NCBI RefSeq assembly: GCF_024171925.1 | Contig: NZ_JAMTCO010000009.1 | Coordinates: 214,705-278,704, forward strand | DNA from: Actinokineospora diospyrosa | GTDB lineage: Bacteria; Actinomycetota; Actinomycetes; Mycobacteriales; Pseudonocardiaceae | Direction of reading: 5' to 3' | Length of the DNA stretch: 64,000 nt | Shown here: in pieces, positions 35,357 to 43,100 of the stretch | Numbering within the stretch: the stretch's first letter is position 1 | How the letters are laid out: the number at the start of each line of letters is the position of its first letter | Position numbers and translations under genes: made by a program | Notes under the pieces: generated by a model | Told to the model about the DNA's origin: nothing | The model's input: the letters and a program-made list of their open reading frames with translations, nothing else | Databases searched by the model: none

Positions 35357-35756
35357 GGAAACCTCTCCCCCTCACCGCGCGGACCCCGGGCACGGTCTCC
35401 ACAGTGGACATCCCGGTAGCCTTACCACCACCGGGTTGCCTAAGTTAAGGCCGGTAGGGGGGTCGGACATGGGTGTCCGCTACCCACATTCCGGGCCGCG
35501 AGCGCCCGTGTTCGCGCAGGCCACGGCGCGGTACCCCCATCAGGGGGTCCTCAAGCTGGGGTGGAGCGCCGAAAGGGCGTGGTTTCCACCCATGGGTATG
35601 CTGGGGTGCTCACCCCAAGGCTCCTAAGAGGACAAATCGGGTGGGGTTCCCGTAGGTCAACCGGGGTGGCCTACCCCTATCGGGGTGCCACCCCGTGGTA
35701 GGCCCGCTACGATGCGGGGGACAACCCCGCTCACCACCGCGCGACGGAGGACCCCA
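35357..35756. promoter_or_regulatory. Divergent control region between the carrier protein and TetR genes
   Basis: The 400-base gap has several short G/C palindromes and no convincing gene; short frames here are scattered and lack ribosome sites. The strongest is at 35662-35695: outer arms 35662-35670 and 35687-35695 (perfect 9 bp) and inner ACCCC/GGGGT arms at 35673-35677 and 35682-35686. It lies 62 bases upstream of the TetR start and could be a TetR operator for both transcripts. A TAAGTTAAGG segment near 35440 is the only A/T-rich stretch, a possible promoter site. Confidence 0.5.
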
Positions 35757-36347
35757 GTGGCGTCCAAGCCAGCCCCGCAGCCCACCCCGGCCGAGGAACC
35801 CGCGCCCGAGAAGGGGATGCGCGCGCACGCCAAGCGCAACCACGAGAAGCTGCGCGTCGCGGCCAACATCGTCGTCGCCGAACAGGGCGCCGACGCCTCG
35901 CTCGAGGAGATCTCCCGCCGCGCGGGCCTCGGCTCGGCCACCCTCTACCGGCACTACCCGACCCGGCTGATCCTGCTCGACATCGTCTTCCACGACCGCG
36001 TCGAGGCGCTCAACGCCGAGACCGCGCCGCTGCTGACCGCTGCTGATCCTGGAGCCGCCCTGGTCACCTGGGTGCGCACGTTGGCCGAGCACTTCACGGC
36101 GAACCTGGGTCTTGCGAAGTTCCTCATGCTCGCTGAGGGGGCTAAGGAGCTGACCAGCGCGCATGCGCAGGTTCGGGAAACGGGTAAGAAGGTGCTCGGG
36201 CGTGCGCAGAAGGCCAAGGCTGCTACGGCTGATGCCAGCATTGCTGACCTGCTTGACCTGGTGAACTCGATCGTGCTGGCGAATGAGCGGGATGCGGCGC
36301 GGGTGCGGCGGCTGCTTGATCTCGCTGTGGGGGGTATTCGGCGCTGA
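35757..36347 (+). CDS. TetR/AcrR-family transcriptional regulator
   Basis: The 196-residue regulator has the N-terminal helix-turn-helix (ASLEEISRRAGLGSATLYRHYPTR, residues about 46-69) after a basic, proline-rich head. The GTG at 35757 has a GGAGG site seven bases upstream, better than the longer frame from 35685 that would begin inside the palindrome. The C-terminal ligand domain (about residues 80-196) is of the common TetR_C_33-like kind. It is divergent from the carrier/trp-like operon and is its most likely repressor. Confidence 0.9.
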   Translation: MASKPAPQPTPAEEPAPEKGMRAHAKRNHEKLRVAANIVVAEQGADASLEEISRRAGLGSATLYRHYPTRLILLDIVFHDRVEALNAETAPLLTAADPGAALVTWVRTLAEHFTANLGLAKFLMLAEGAKELTSAHAQVRETGKKVLGRAQKAKAATADASIADLLDLVNSIVLANERDAARVRRLLDLAVGGIRR

Positions 36348-36375
36348 TACGGGGGGCTCGTCTGCGGGCGGCCTG

Positions 36376-36742
36376 CCTCGTCGCCTGGCGGCGACCTTGG
36401 GGCCGGATCACTGCCTCGTCGCCTGGCGGCGAGCTCGGCGACCCGGATCGGACGGCCTCGTTGCCTAGCGGCAACCTCGGCGTCCGATCCGCGGCAATGC
36501 GGAGAGCTCGATGGGGCGAACTTGTTTTGCGTGGGGCCCCTACGACACCCGTGGCAGAACCGCAAAGCAGGGGCCCAAAAGCAGGCCCTGCCGCGTGAAC
36601 AACGCTACGGGTGCCGTCCCCCCACGCAAAACAAGTCCGCCCCATCGAGCCGGCTTGGCACCAGCGGGTCCGACTGTTCAGGCGCTGAGCAGGCGGGCTG
36701 AGGCGGACCTGACGGGAACCGGTCTGGCACCAGCGGCTTCCG
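36376..36742. repeat. Composite structured repeat, copy A
   Basis: Three parts lie in order. First, three 16-base hairpins at 36380-36395, 36418-36433 and 36460-36475 (GTCGCC-TGGC-GGCGAC type, the third GTTGCC-TAGC-GGCAAC), spaced about 40 bases. Second, a 145-bp imperfect palindrome, 36506-36650, whose 31-base arms (36506-36536 and 36620-36650) start with GCTCGATGGGG and contain CTTGTTTTGC/GCAAAACAAG, with a nested ACACCCGT/ACGGGT pair and a GCAGGG/CCCTGC hairpin. Third, two direct repeats starting GGCACCAGCG (36657 and 36726). The same three-part order recurs at 59954-60420. No protein is seen. Confidence 0.8.
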
Positions 36743-36764
36743 CCGTGGTCGACGAAGCGGCACG

Positions 36765-36947
36765 GTTGCCACCTCCAACCCCGCCTCAACCCCCGCGGGC
36801 TGGACCGGCGGCTCCCTCTCCACCCCCAAGGGCGCCATCTGCGCCGTCGCCAAATCAGGCACAGCCGTCGTCGTGAGCACCAACCAAGAACAAACCATCA
36901 AAGCCCGTCGCATCACCGAAGCCGTCATCACCAACCTCGGCCTCTAG
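36765..36947 (+). pseudogene. 3' remnant of a secreted/lipoprotein-type gene
   Basis: A protein-like frame of 60 residues ends with TAG at 36945. It reads VATSNPASTPAGWTGG, then GAICAVAKSGTAVVVSTNQE, and ends in an amphipathic helix (ARRITEAVITNLGL). It has protein-like composition but no start codon or ribosome site, and its 5' side runs directly into the repeat at 36742. It is probably the end of a lost gene cut by the repeat or by a deletion. The family is not recognised with confidence. Confidence 0.45.
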
Positions 36948-37221
36948 CCCCCGTCGCCCTCCCCGCGCGCGCACGCGACCGAGTGGCGCCCAGCCCCCAC
37001 CCTCTCCGGGGGGCGTCCCCGATGCCAATCTACCGGGTGTCAACCCTGCGGAGGGGGCTGGCGGAAATCTGTGGATGGCCGGGTGGGTTGTGGATAACTC
37101 GCGACCTGGGGAAACGGCAGCGGAGGGCTGAGCTTCACCTGGTTGAGGCGTTGATCGTGGCCGACCTGGCCGCTCCTGGAGCGAAGTGGTGCCATTCCGA
37201 GCTGGCGGGTTCGGACGGGGG
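36948..37221. other. Intergenic stretch with DnaA-box-like sites
   Basis: No convincing gene is seen. TGTGGATGG at 37070-37078 and TGTGGATAA at 37089-37097 resemble DnaA boxes; the second is the exact reverse complement of TTATCCACA. There is no dnaA or dnaN nearby, so an origin is unlikely. Confidence 0.35.
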
Positions 37222-38697
37222 CTAGATCACGGGGGTTGTTTCGGTGACTGGGCCGTGGCGTTGGAGGTCGGCCCAGGCGCGGGCTAGGCGGCGGACCAGT
37301 TCGGTGATGACGTCGTGGGGGAAGGTGAATGGCACTCGGATGTGGTTGTCGTGGGCGCCGGTGGGGTCGGTTGCTGATCCTGGTACCGCTTCTACGCCGT
37401 GGCGGAGTGCGACTTGGGCGAAGATCTGCGCGCTGGTGTCCGGCAGCGCCACCCACAGAGCCGAGCCGCCGTCTGGGGTTTGCCAGCGCCAGGTGGGGAG
37501 CTGTTCGGCCAGCAGGGTTTGCATGTGGTCCAGCCGCGATCGCATTGTTGCGGCGCGGATGGCGGTGATCTCGTCCAGTCTGGGCAGCAGTCGGGCGGTC
37601 AACGCCTGGTCGAGGACTGGGCTGCCGAGGTCCGCGCGGACTTTGTAGCGGGCGAGGCGTTCCACGATGGCGGCTGGGCCCCGGACCCAGCCGATGCGCA
37701 GCCCGCCCCATACCGACTTCGCGACTGAGCCGACGCTGAGGATCTCGGCATTTCCCCTGGCGAACGCTCCTATAGGGGGCGGTGTGGCGCCGGTGCGGCT
37801 GTGGAACCCGCTATAGGCGTTGTCCTCCAGCACCGGCACGTTGAACCGGGCGGCCAGTTCGGCTACCCGTCTTCGCCGGATCGTGGACATCATCCGGCCG
37901 GTCGGGTTGTGGAACGTGGGCATCAGGTAGGCCAAGACGGGGCGTTCCTCGGCGAACACGGCCGCCAAACGGTCCGGGAGGATGCCTTCATCATCGAGCG
38001 GTACGCCTACCAGGCGTGCACCGGCCGCCCGGAAGACGTCCAGACAACCCGGCCAGCTCGGCGACTCCACCACGACAGTGCTACCTGGCCGCAGGTACAT
38101 CTGCGCGACCAAGCCGATGACCTGCTGAGCGCCCGTGGTGATGAGTACTTGGTCGGCATCGGTCGGTAGGCCTACCCCGGTGTAGTGAGAGGCGACGGCT
38201 TCGCGCAGCGGGGGATAGCCCCTGGGGTGGTAGCCGACATCCGCCATCAGGTCGTTGAGCTCGCCGTCGGCCAGTTCGCGATAGACCTCGGCGAGCTCTG
38301 GCGCGGCGGGCTCGATTGCCATCGCCAGGGAGATGATCGGCCCGGGGCCGTCCACCAACCGCTGGAAGATGGAGGTGGCTCGCCCACCCGGGATGCGCCC
38401 ATGTGAGCCGTTGACCCTAGGTCGCGCGCTGACCCGGGTACCGCTACCGCGCACGCTGTCGACAAGACCCTTGCCGCGCAGTTCGTCATAGGCAGCGACA
38501 ACGGTGGCGCGGCTGACCGTGAGCAGTTTGGCCAAGTCGCGCTCAGAGGGGAGGCGTTCCCCCGCGGGCAGATCGCCCACCTCGATGCTTTTCGCTACCG
38601 CGCCCGCGAGTTTCCGGTAGAGCGGACCGCCCGCGGTGGTCCAATCACCGAGCAACTCCACCAGGCTGTTCGCGTCGGAGAGGCGGTCCATGATCAT
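37222..38697 (-). CDS. MocR-family regulator (GntR helix-turn-helix plus aminotransferase-like domain)
   Basis: The 491-residue protein has a GntR winged helix (GERLPSERDLAKLLTVSRAT, about residues 43-62) joined to a class I aminotransferase-fold domain. PLP-site landmarks are ITTGAQQVIGL, YLMPTFHNPTGRMMS, VLEDNAYSGF and the Lys in LSVGSVAKSVWGGLRIGWVR. MocR proteins use PLP or a PLP-amino acid adduct to control vitamin B6, GABA or other amine genes. The ATG at 38697 lacks a clear ribosome site, so the transcript may be leaderless. It is divergent from the proline-rich gene across about 470 bases. Confidence 0.9.
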   Translation of the reverse strand: MIMDRLSDANSLVELLGDWTTAGGPLYRKLAGAVAKSIEVGDLPAGERLPSERDLAKLLTVSRATVVAAYDELRGKGLVDSVRGSGTRVSARPRVNGSHGRIPGGRATSIFQRLVDGPGPIISLAMAIEPAAPELAEVYRELADGELNDLMADVGYHPRGYPPLREAVASHYTGVGLPTDADQVLITTGAQQVIGLVAQMYLRPGSTVVVESPSWPGCLDVFRAAGARLVGVPLDDEGILPDRLAAVFAEERPVLAYLMPTFHNPTGRMMSTIRRRRVAELAARFNVPVLEDNAYSGFHSRTGATPPPIGAFARGNAEILSVGSVAKSVWGGLRIGWVRGPAAIVERLARYKVRADLGSPVLDQALTARLLPRLDEITAIRAATMRSRLDHMQTLLAEQLPTWRWQTPDGGSALWVALPDTSAQIFAQVALRHGVEAVPGSATDPTGAHDNHIRVPFTFPHDVITELVRRLARAWADLQRHGPVTETTPVI

Positions 38698-39170
38698 TAA
38701 GGTACCGGTCCGGGCCACTGGGAAACCGGTCCACTTCCGCCGTGATTGGACTGGACTGGGCCCGCGCATGCCGGTATGCGGCCCGAAAGGGGCCTCGACG
38801 GCCATCGCGGCGGAGTTCGGACCGGTGCCCGCGCCGTCGACCCGGGGTGCGGGAAATGCGGTATTGGTCACATTGTCGTCGTTTAGCGCGACCTGGGAAT
38901 CAGCGTTCGGGAATCCGCTCGACCGGCTCGGTGAACGCCATTCAAGGGGATCGTCCCGGTTATCCGAATATTTCTTCGACACCTCGCCCGCGGCCGGGGC
39001 GCCACCGCGCACTTCGCCCGCTCAGGTCCCTGGGCTGCGGGAACCGGCGGCGGTGGGGTCGGTTCCGGTAGGTCCGAGAATCGCCATTGCCCGGTCGGGC
39101 GCCGACAATTCCGACGGTCGAACCGACCCCCACCTGGCGACCGGGTGGCCGGGCTGACAAGATCGACGCC
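38698..39170. other. Divergent intergenic region, MocR to proline-rich gene
   Basis: About 470 bases hold no convincing gene; the frames present are unsupported. A relatively A/T-rich stretch around 38870-38980 is the likely promoter zone for the MocR gene or the plus-strand gene. No clear inverted operator was found. Confidence 0.4.
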
Positions 39171-39983
39171 GTGCCGAACCCGACCCCGAGTCCCGCACCC
39201 AGCCAGACGTCCGTCCAGCGCGCCGTGACCGTCCGGTTCACCCGCGTCCCCGACCAGCCGGTGATCCCCGCTCAAGCCGTGCCGGTGAAGGCGCCGCGCG
39301 CCCAGGAGCCCCCGGTCGACCTGTTCGCCCCCTTCCGGCCGGTCGAGCCCGAGGCCCCCGCCCCGCCCGCGCTCACCGACGCGGCGGCTGCTCAGGCCTT
39401 CGCGCCGGTGGAGCAGCCCCCGCGGCCCGCCGCTGTGCAGCCCCCCGCCGCTGTGCAACCCATGGCCGCTGTGCAGCCCATGGCCCCGCCGCCCGCGCCT
39501 GTGCGGCCCGTGGCCCCGCAGCCTGCCCCCGTGTCGCCGCAGCCAAGGCCGGTCGCGTCTACGCAGGTAGTTCCACCCGCGCCGTCTCCGTTCGCCCCGC
39601 CCGCGGCTCCCGAGGCCCCGGAGTCGCTATCGTCGAGGCTGAACCCCGCGCACCTCGCACCCACCGCGCCGGTGGGCCCGCGGTCCACCGGGCTGGAGTC
39701 GCTGTCGGCCCGGATGTCTCCGGTTGCGCCATCAGTGGCAGATGCGCCTGCCGCGCCCACAATGCCTTCACCCGCTGCGCCTTCACCCGCTGCCCGCAGC
39801 GCCGAAGCCGTCGTCGCACCAGTCGCGCCTATCGCGCCGAGCCCGGTGGCCCCGGCGCCGCTCCCGCCACAGGCTCCTTCGCCCGCTCCGGCTCCAGTGG
39901 CTAAGAAGCCCGAGCAGAAGCCTCTTGTGCGGCGGGTGGTGCGGCGGATTATCGGGCCGAGCCTGCTGCAGCGCCGCGACTGA
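39171..39983 (+). CDS. Proline/alanine-rich, probably disordered protein with basic C-terminus
   Basis: From the GTG at 39171 the protein has 270 residues and is mostly Pro, Ala and Val with repeated AVQPMA, APVRPVAPQ and PSPAAPS segments. The C-terminal 30 residues are strongly basic (KKPEQKPLVRRVVRRIIG, then LLQRRD). There is no signal peptide or catalytic motif. A basic end on a disordered arm could bind nucleic acid or a membrane. The start codon is uncertain. Third-position GC bias supports coding. Confidence 0.6.
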   Translation: MPNPTPSPAPSQTSVQRAVTVRFTRVPDQPVIPAQAVPVKAPRAQEPPVDLFAPFRPVEPEAPAPPALTDAAAAQAFAPVEQPPRPAAVQPPAAVQPMAAVQPMAPPPAPVRPVAPQPAPVSPQPRPVASTQVVPPAPSPFAPPAAPEAPESLSSRLNPAHLAPTAPVGPRSTGLESLSARMSPVAPSVADAPAAPTMPSPAAPSPAARSAEAVVAPVAPIAPSPVAPAPLPPQAPSPAPAPVAKKPEQKPLVRRVVRRIIGPSLLQRRD

Positions 39984-40168
39984 TCCCGCCGGACGGCGTG
40001 AGGTCCTCACCGGAGTGAAGAACGCCTGGTTGGTGGGCTGTTCACCGCCACAGACGGTGGATGCACGCTGGCTGAACGTTGCCCGAACAGGCCTATCGCG
40101 GGGTCGTTCGGCGATCTAGTTTCAGCCGGCAGTGTTGGGCAGGGTTGTGTGGATGAAGGGGAGTTGAC

Positions 40169-43100
40169 GTGCGCTCACGTCCGCGACGTCTCCTCGGTGG
40201 ATTGGTGGTGACCACTCTCGCGGCGTCCGTCGTCGCGGTGGTCTCCGGCCAGTCCGCCGCGGCTGTCGGGTTCGCGCCAGGGAACATCGTGGTGGCCAGG
40301 GTGGGGACCGGTGACGCCGCGCTGAGCAGCGCGGCCACGGCGGTCTTCCTCGACGAGTACACGCCTGCGGGCACGCTGGTGCAATCGGTGCCGCTGCCCA
40401 CCGCCGCGGGCGCGGGCAAGCGCCTGACGCTGAGCGGGTCGGCGACCTCGGAAGGGGCTCTTGCCCGCTCCGCCGACGGCCGCTACCTGACCTTGGCCGG
40501 CTACGACGCCGACCCGGGCTTGGCAAGCGTCGCCAGCACCAACTCCGCCGCGGTCAACCGCGTGGTCGGCAGGGTCGACGGCTCCGGCACGGTCGACACC
40601 ACCACTACGGTCACCGACACCTTCAGTGCCAACAACGTGCGTGGTGCGGCTACCGACGACGGCAGCCGGTTCTGGGTTGTTGGCGCTAACGGTGGCGTTC
40701 GCCTCGCGGCCCTCGGCTCGACAGGTACCTCTACCCAGATCAACTCCGCCAACCCGACGAACCTGCGTGCCGCGGTTGTTGCGGGCGGGCAGCTCTACGT
40801 CAGCACCGGTAGCGGCACCACCGGCGTCTACACCGTCGGCGCTGGTCTGCCGACCACCGGCGGACAGACTCCCGCCTTGACCGTCCCCGTCGCGAGCCCT
40901 TACGCCGTCGCGGCGCTCGATCGCGATCCGGCTGTTCCCGGCGTCGACACCCTCTATGTCGCTGATGACTCTGCCGCGGGCGGCATCTTTAAGTTCTCCT
41001 CCGACGGCACTGCTTGGACCGCGCGCGGCTCGTTCCGCCCGTCCAACAGCGCTGTCCGTGGTCTCACCGGCGAGGTCACCGGGTCCGGCGTGACCCTCTT
41101 CGCCACGACCACCAACAACGTGCTGGTCAAGGTCGACGACACCGCAGCTTCCGCGGCTCCTATCGCCGCTGCCTCGACCGTGCTGCGCACCGCGGCCACC
41201 AACACCGTGTTCCGCGGTGTCGCGCTCGCCCCGGCGTCGTCCACCACCGCGCCCTCGATCACCGCGGAACCCCAGGACACCGCCGTCGCTTCCGGCGCCA
41301 CCGCGACCCTTAGTGTCACCGCGTCCGGCACCGGCCCGCTGACCTACCAGTGGTACAGCGGCACCTCGGGCAACACGGCCAACCCGGTCAGCGGCGCCAC
41401 CAGCGCGTCGTTCACCACCCCGGCGCTGACCGAGTCCGCCAGCTACTGGGTCCGCGTCTCGGGCCCCGGCGGGCAGGTCGACAGCCGCACCGTCGCGATC
41501 AGCATCTCGGGCAACACGAACACAGCGCCGACCATCTCCGCCACGCAGGAACTGGCGCTGACCGTCGCGGACCCGGACAACCCACCCGCGGTGCGCACTG
41601 TGACCGTTGGCGATGCCGAGACCCCGGCCAGCGGGCTGACCGTCACCGTCACCAGCAGCGCCCCGGCGATCGTGACCGGCGGCGCTACCGGCACCGGCGA
41701 CGTCCGCACCCTCACCTTCACCCCCGCCGCGGTTGGCCGCGCGACGCTGACCATCACTGTGTCTGACGGTGTGCTCACCGCCTCGACGACACTGCCTGTC
41801 GCTGTTTCCGCTGCCTTGCCCGCGGGCCAGCGCAGCTACTACGGCGCCAGTGACGCCAGCACCGCGATCGACCTCGGTGGTGGCGCGATGGTCGTGTCCG
41901 ACGACGAGACCAACGTGCTGCGCGTCTACGACCGCGAGCACTCGCGTTACCCCGCGCAGTCCTTCGACGTCCGCGCCGCCGGGCTCGCGCTGCGCGACAC
42001 CGACGTGACCCGCGAGATCGACATCGAAGCCGCAGCTCGCACCGGCGACACGATCTTCTGGATCGGCTCGCACGGCCAGAACTCTTCGGCCAAGACCCGT
42101 CTCAATCGTCAAGAGCTGTTCACCACCAAAGTGACCGGTACGGGCACTGGTGCGTCTTTCGCGCTCGGCGGCAGCTACCAGACCTTGCGCGACGACCTCA
42201 TCGCGTGGGACCACGCCAATGGTGACACCCTCGGCATCGCCGCCGCCGCGACTCGCGCCCCCGAGGGCGACGGCGCCGGTGGCGCTACCGGCGTGAACAT
42301 CGAGGGTGCCGAGTTCGCCCCCGATGGCACGACCCTGCTGCTGGCTTTCCGCGGCCCGCTCACCGGCGACGGCAAGGCCATCGTCATCCCGGTGACCAAC
42401 GCCGCCGCGCTCGTCACCGCCAACCCGACCACCGGCGTCACCGCCTCGTTCGGCACCGCTCTGCGGTGGGACCTCGGCGGCCGCGGCGTTCGCGAGATCC
42501 GGCGCAACGCCGCCAACCAGTACCTGATCATCGCGGGCCCGTCGAGCGCGGGCACCGGCGCCGCGGGCGAGTACGCCTTCTACAGCTGGGACGGCGACGC
42601 CACCCACCAGCCGCTGCCGCGCTCGGGCTCGCTCGACGCGTTCAGCCAGGTCGGCAAGCCCGAGGCCATCGTGGACGTGCCGAACCCGCTGACCGACACC
42701 GCCACCGTCCAGGTCCTCACCGACGACGGCGACACCGTCTTCTACGGTGACGGCACCATCGCCAAGGAACTCCCGCAGTGGCAGCGCAAGGCTGTTGGCG
42801 CCACCGTCGCTGTTGGCGCCGCCCCGGCATGCACCTCGCCGGTAGGCACTATCGGCTCTGTTCAGGGCACCGGAGACATCACGCCTAAGAACGGTCAGAC
42901 CGTGACCATTCGCGGCACGGTCGTCGGCGACTACGAGGGTGCTCAGCCCGCGTTGCGCGGCTTCTACCTGCAGGACGGAGGCGACGGCGACCCCGCCACC
43001 TCCGACGGCGTCTTCGTGTTCGACAACGGCGCCAACCTGGTCTCCAATGGCGATGTCGTCCAGGTGACCGGCACCGCGTCGGAGTTCCAGGGCCAGACCC

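Noticed and set aside
36376-36742. CRISPR array
   Set aside because: The repeats are self-complementary hairpins with similar, not variable, spacers, only two or three units long, and no cas genes are present.
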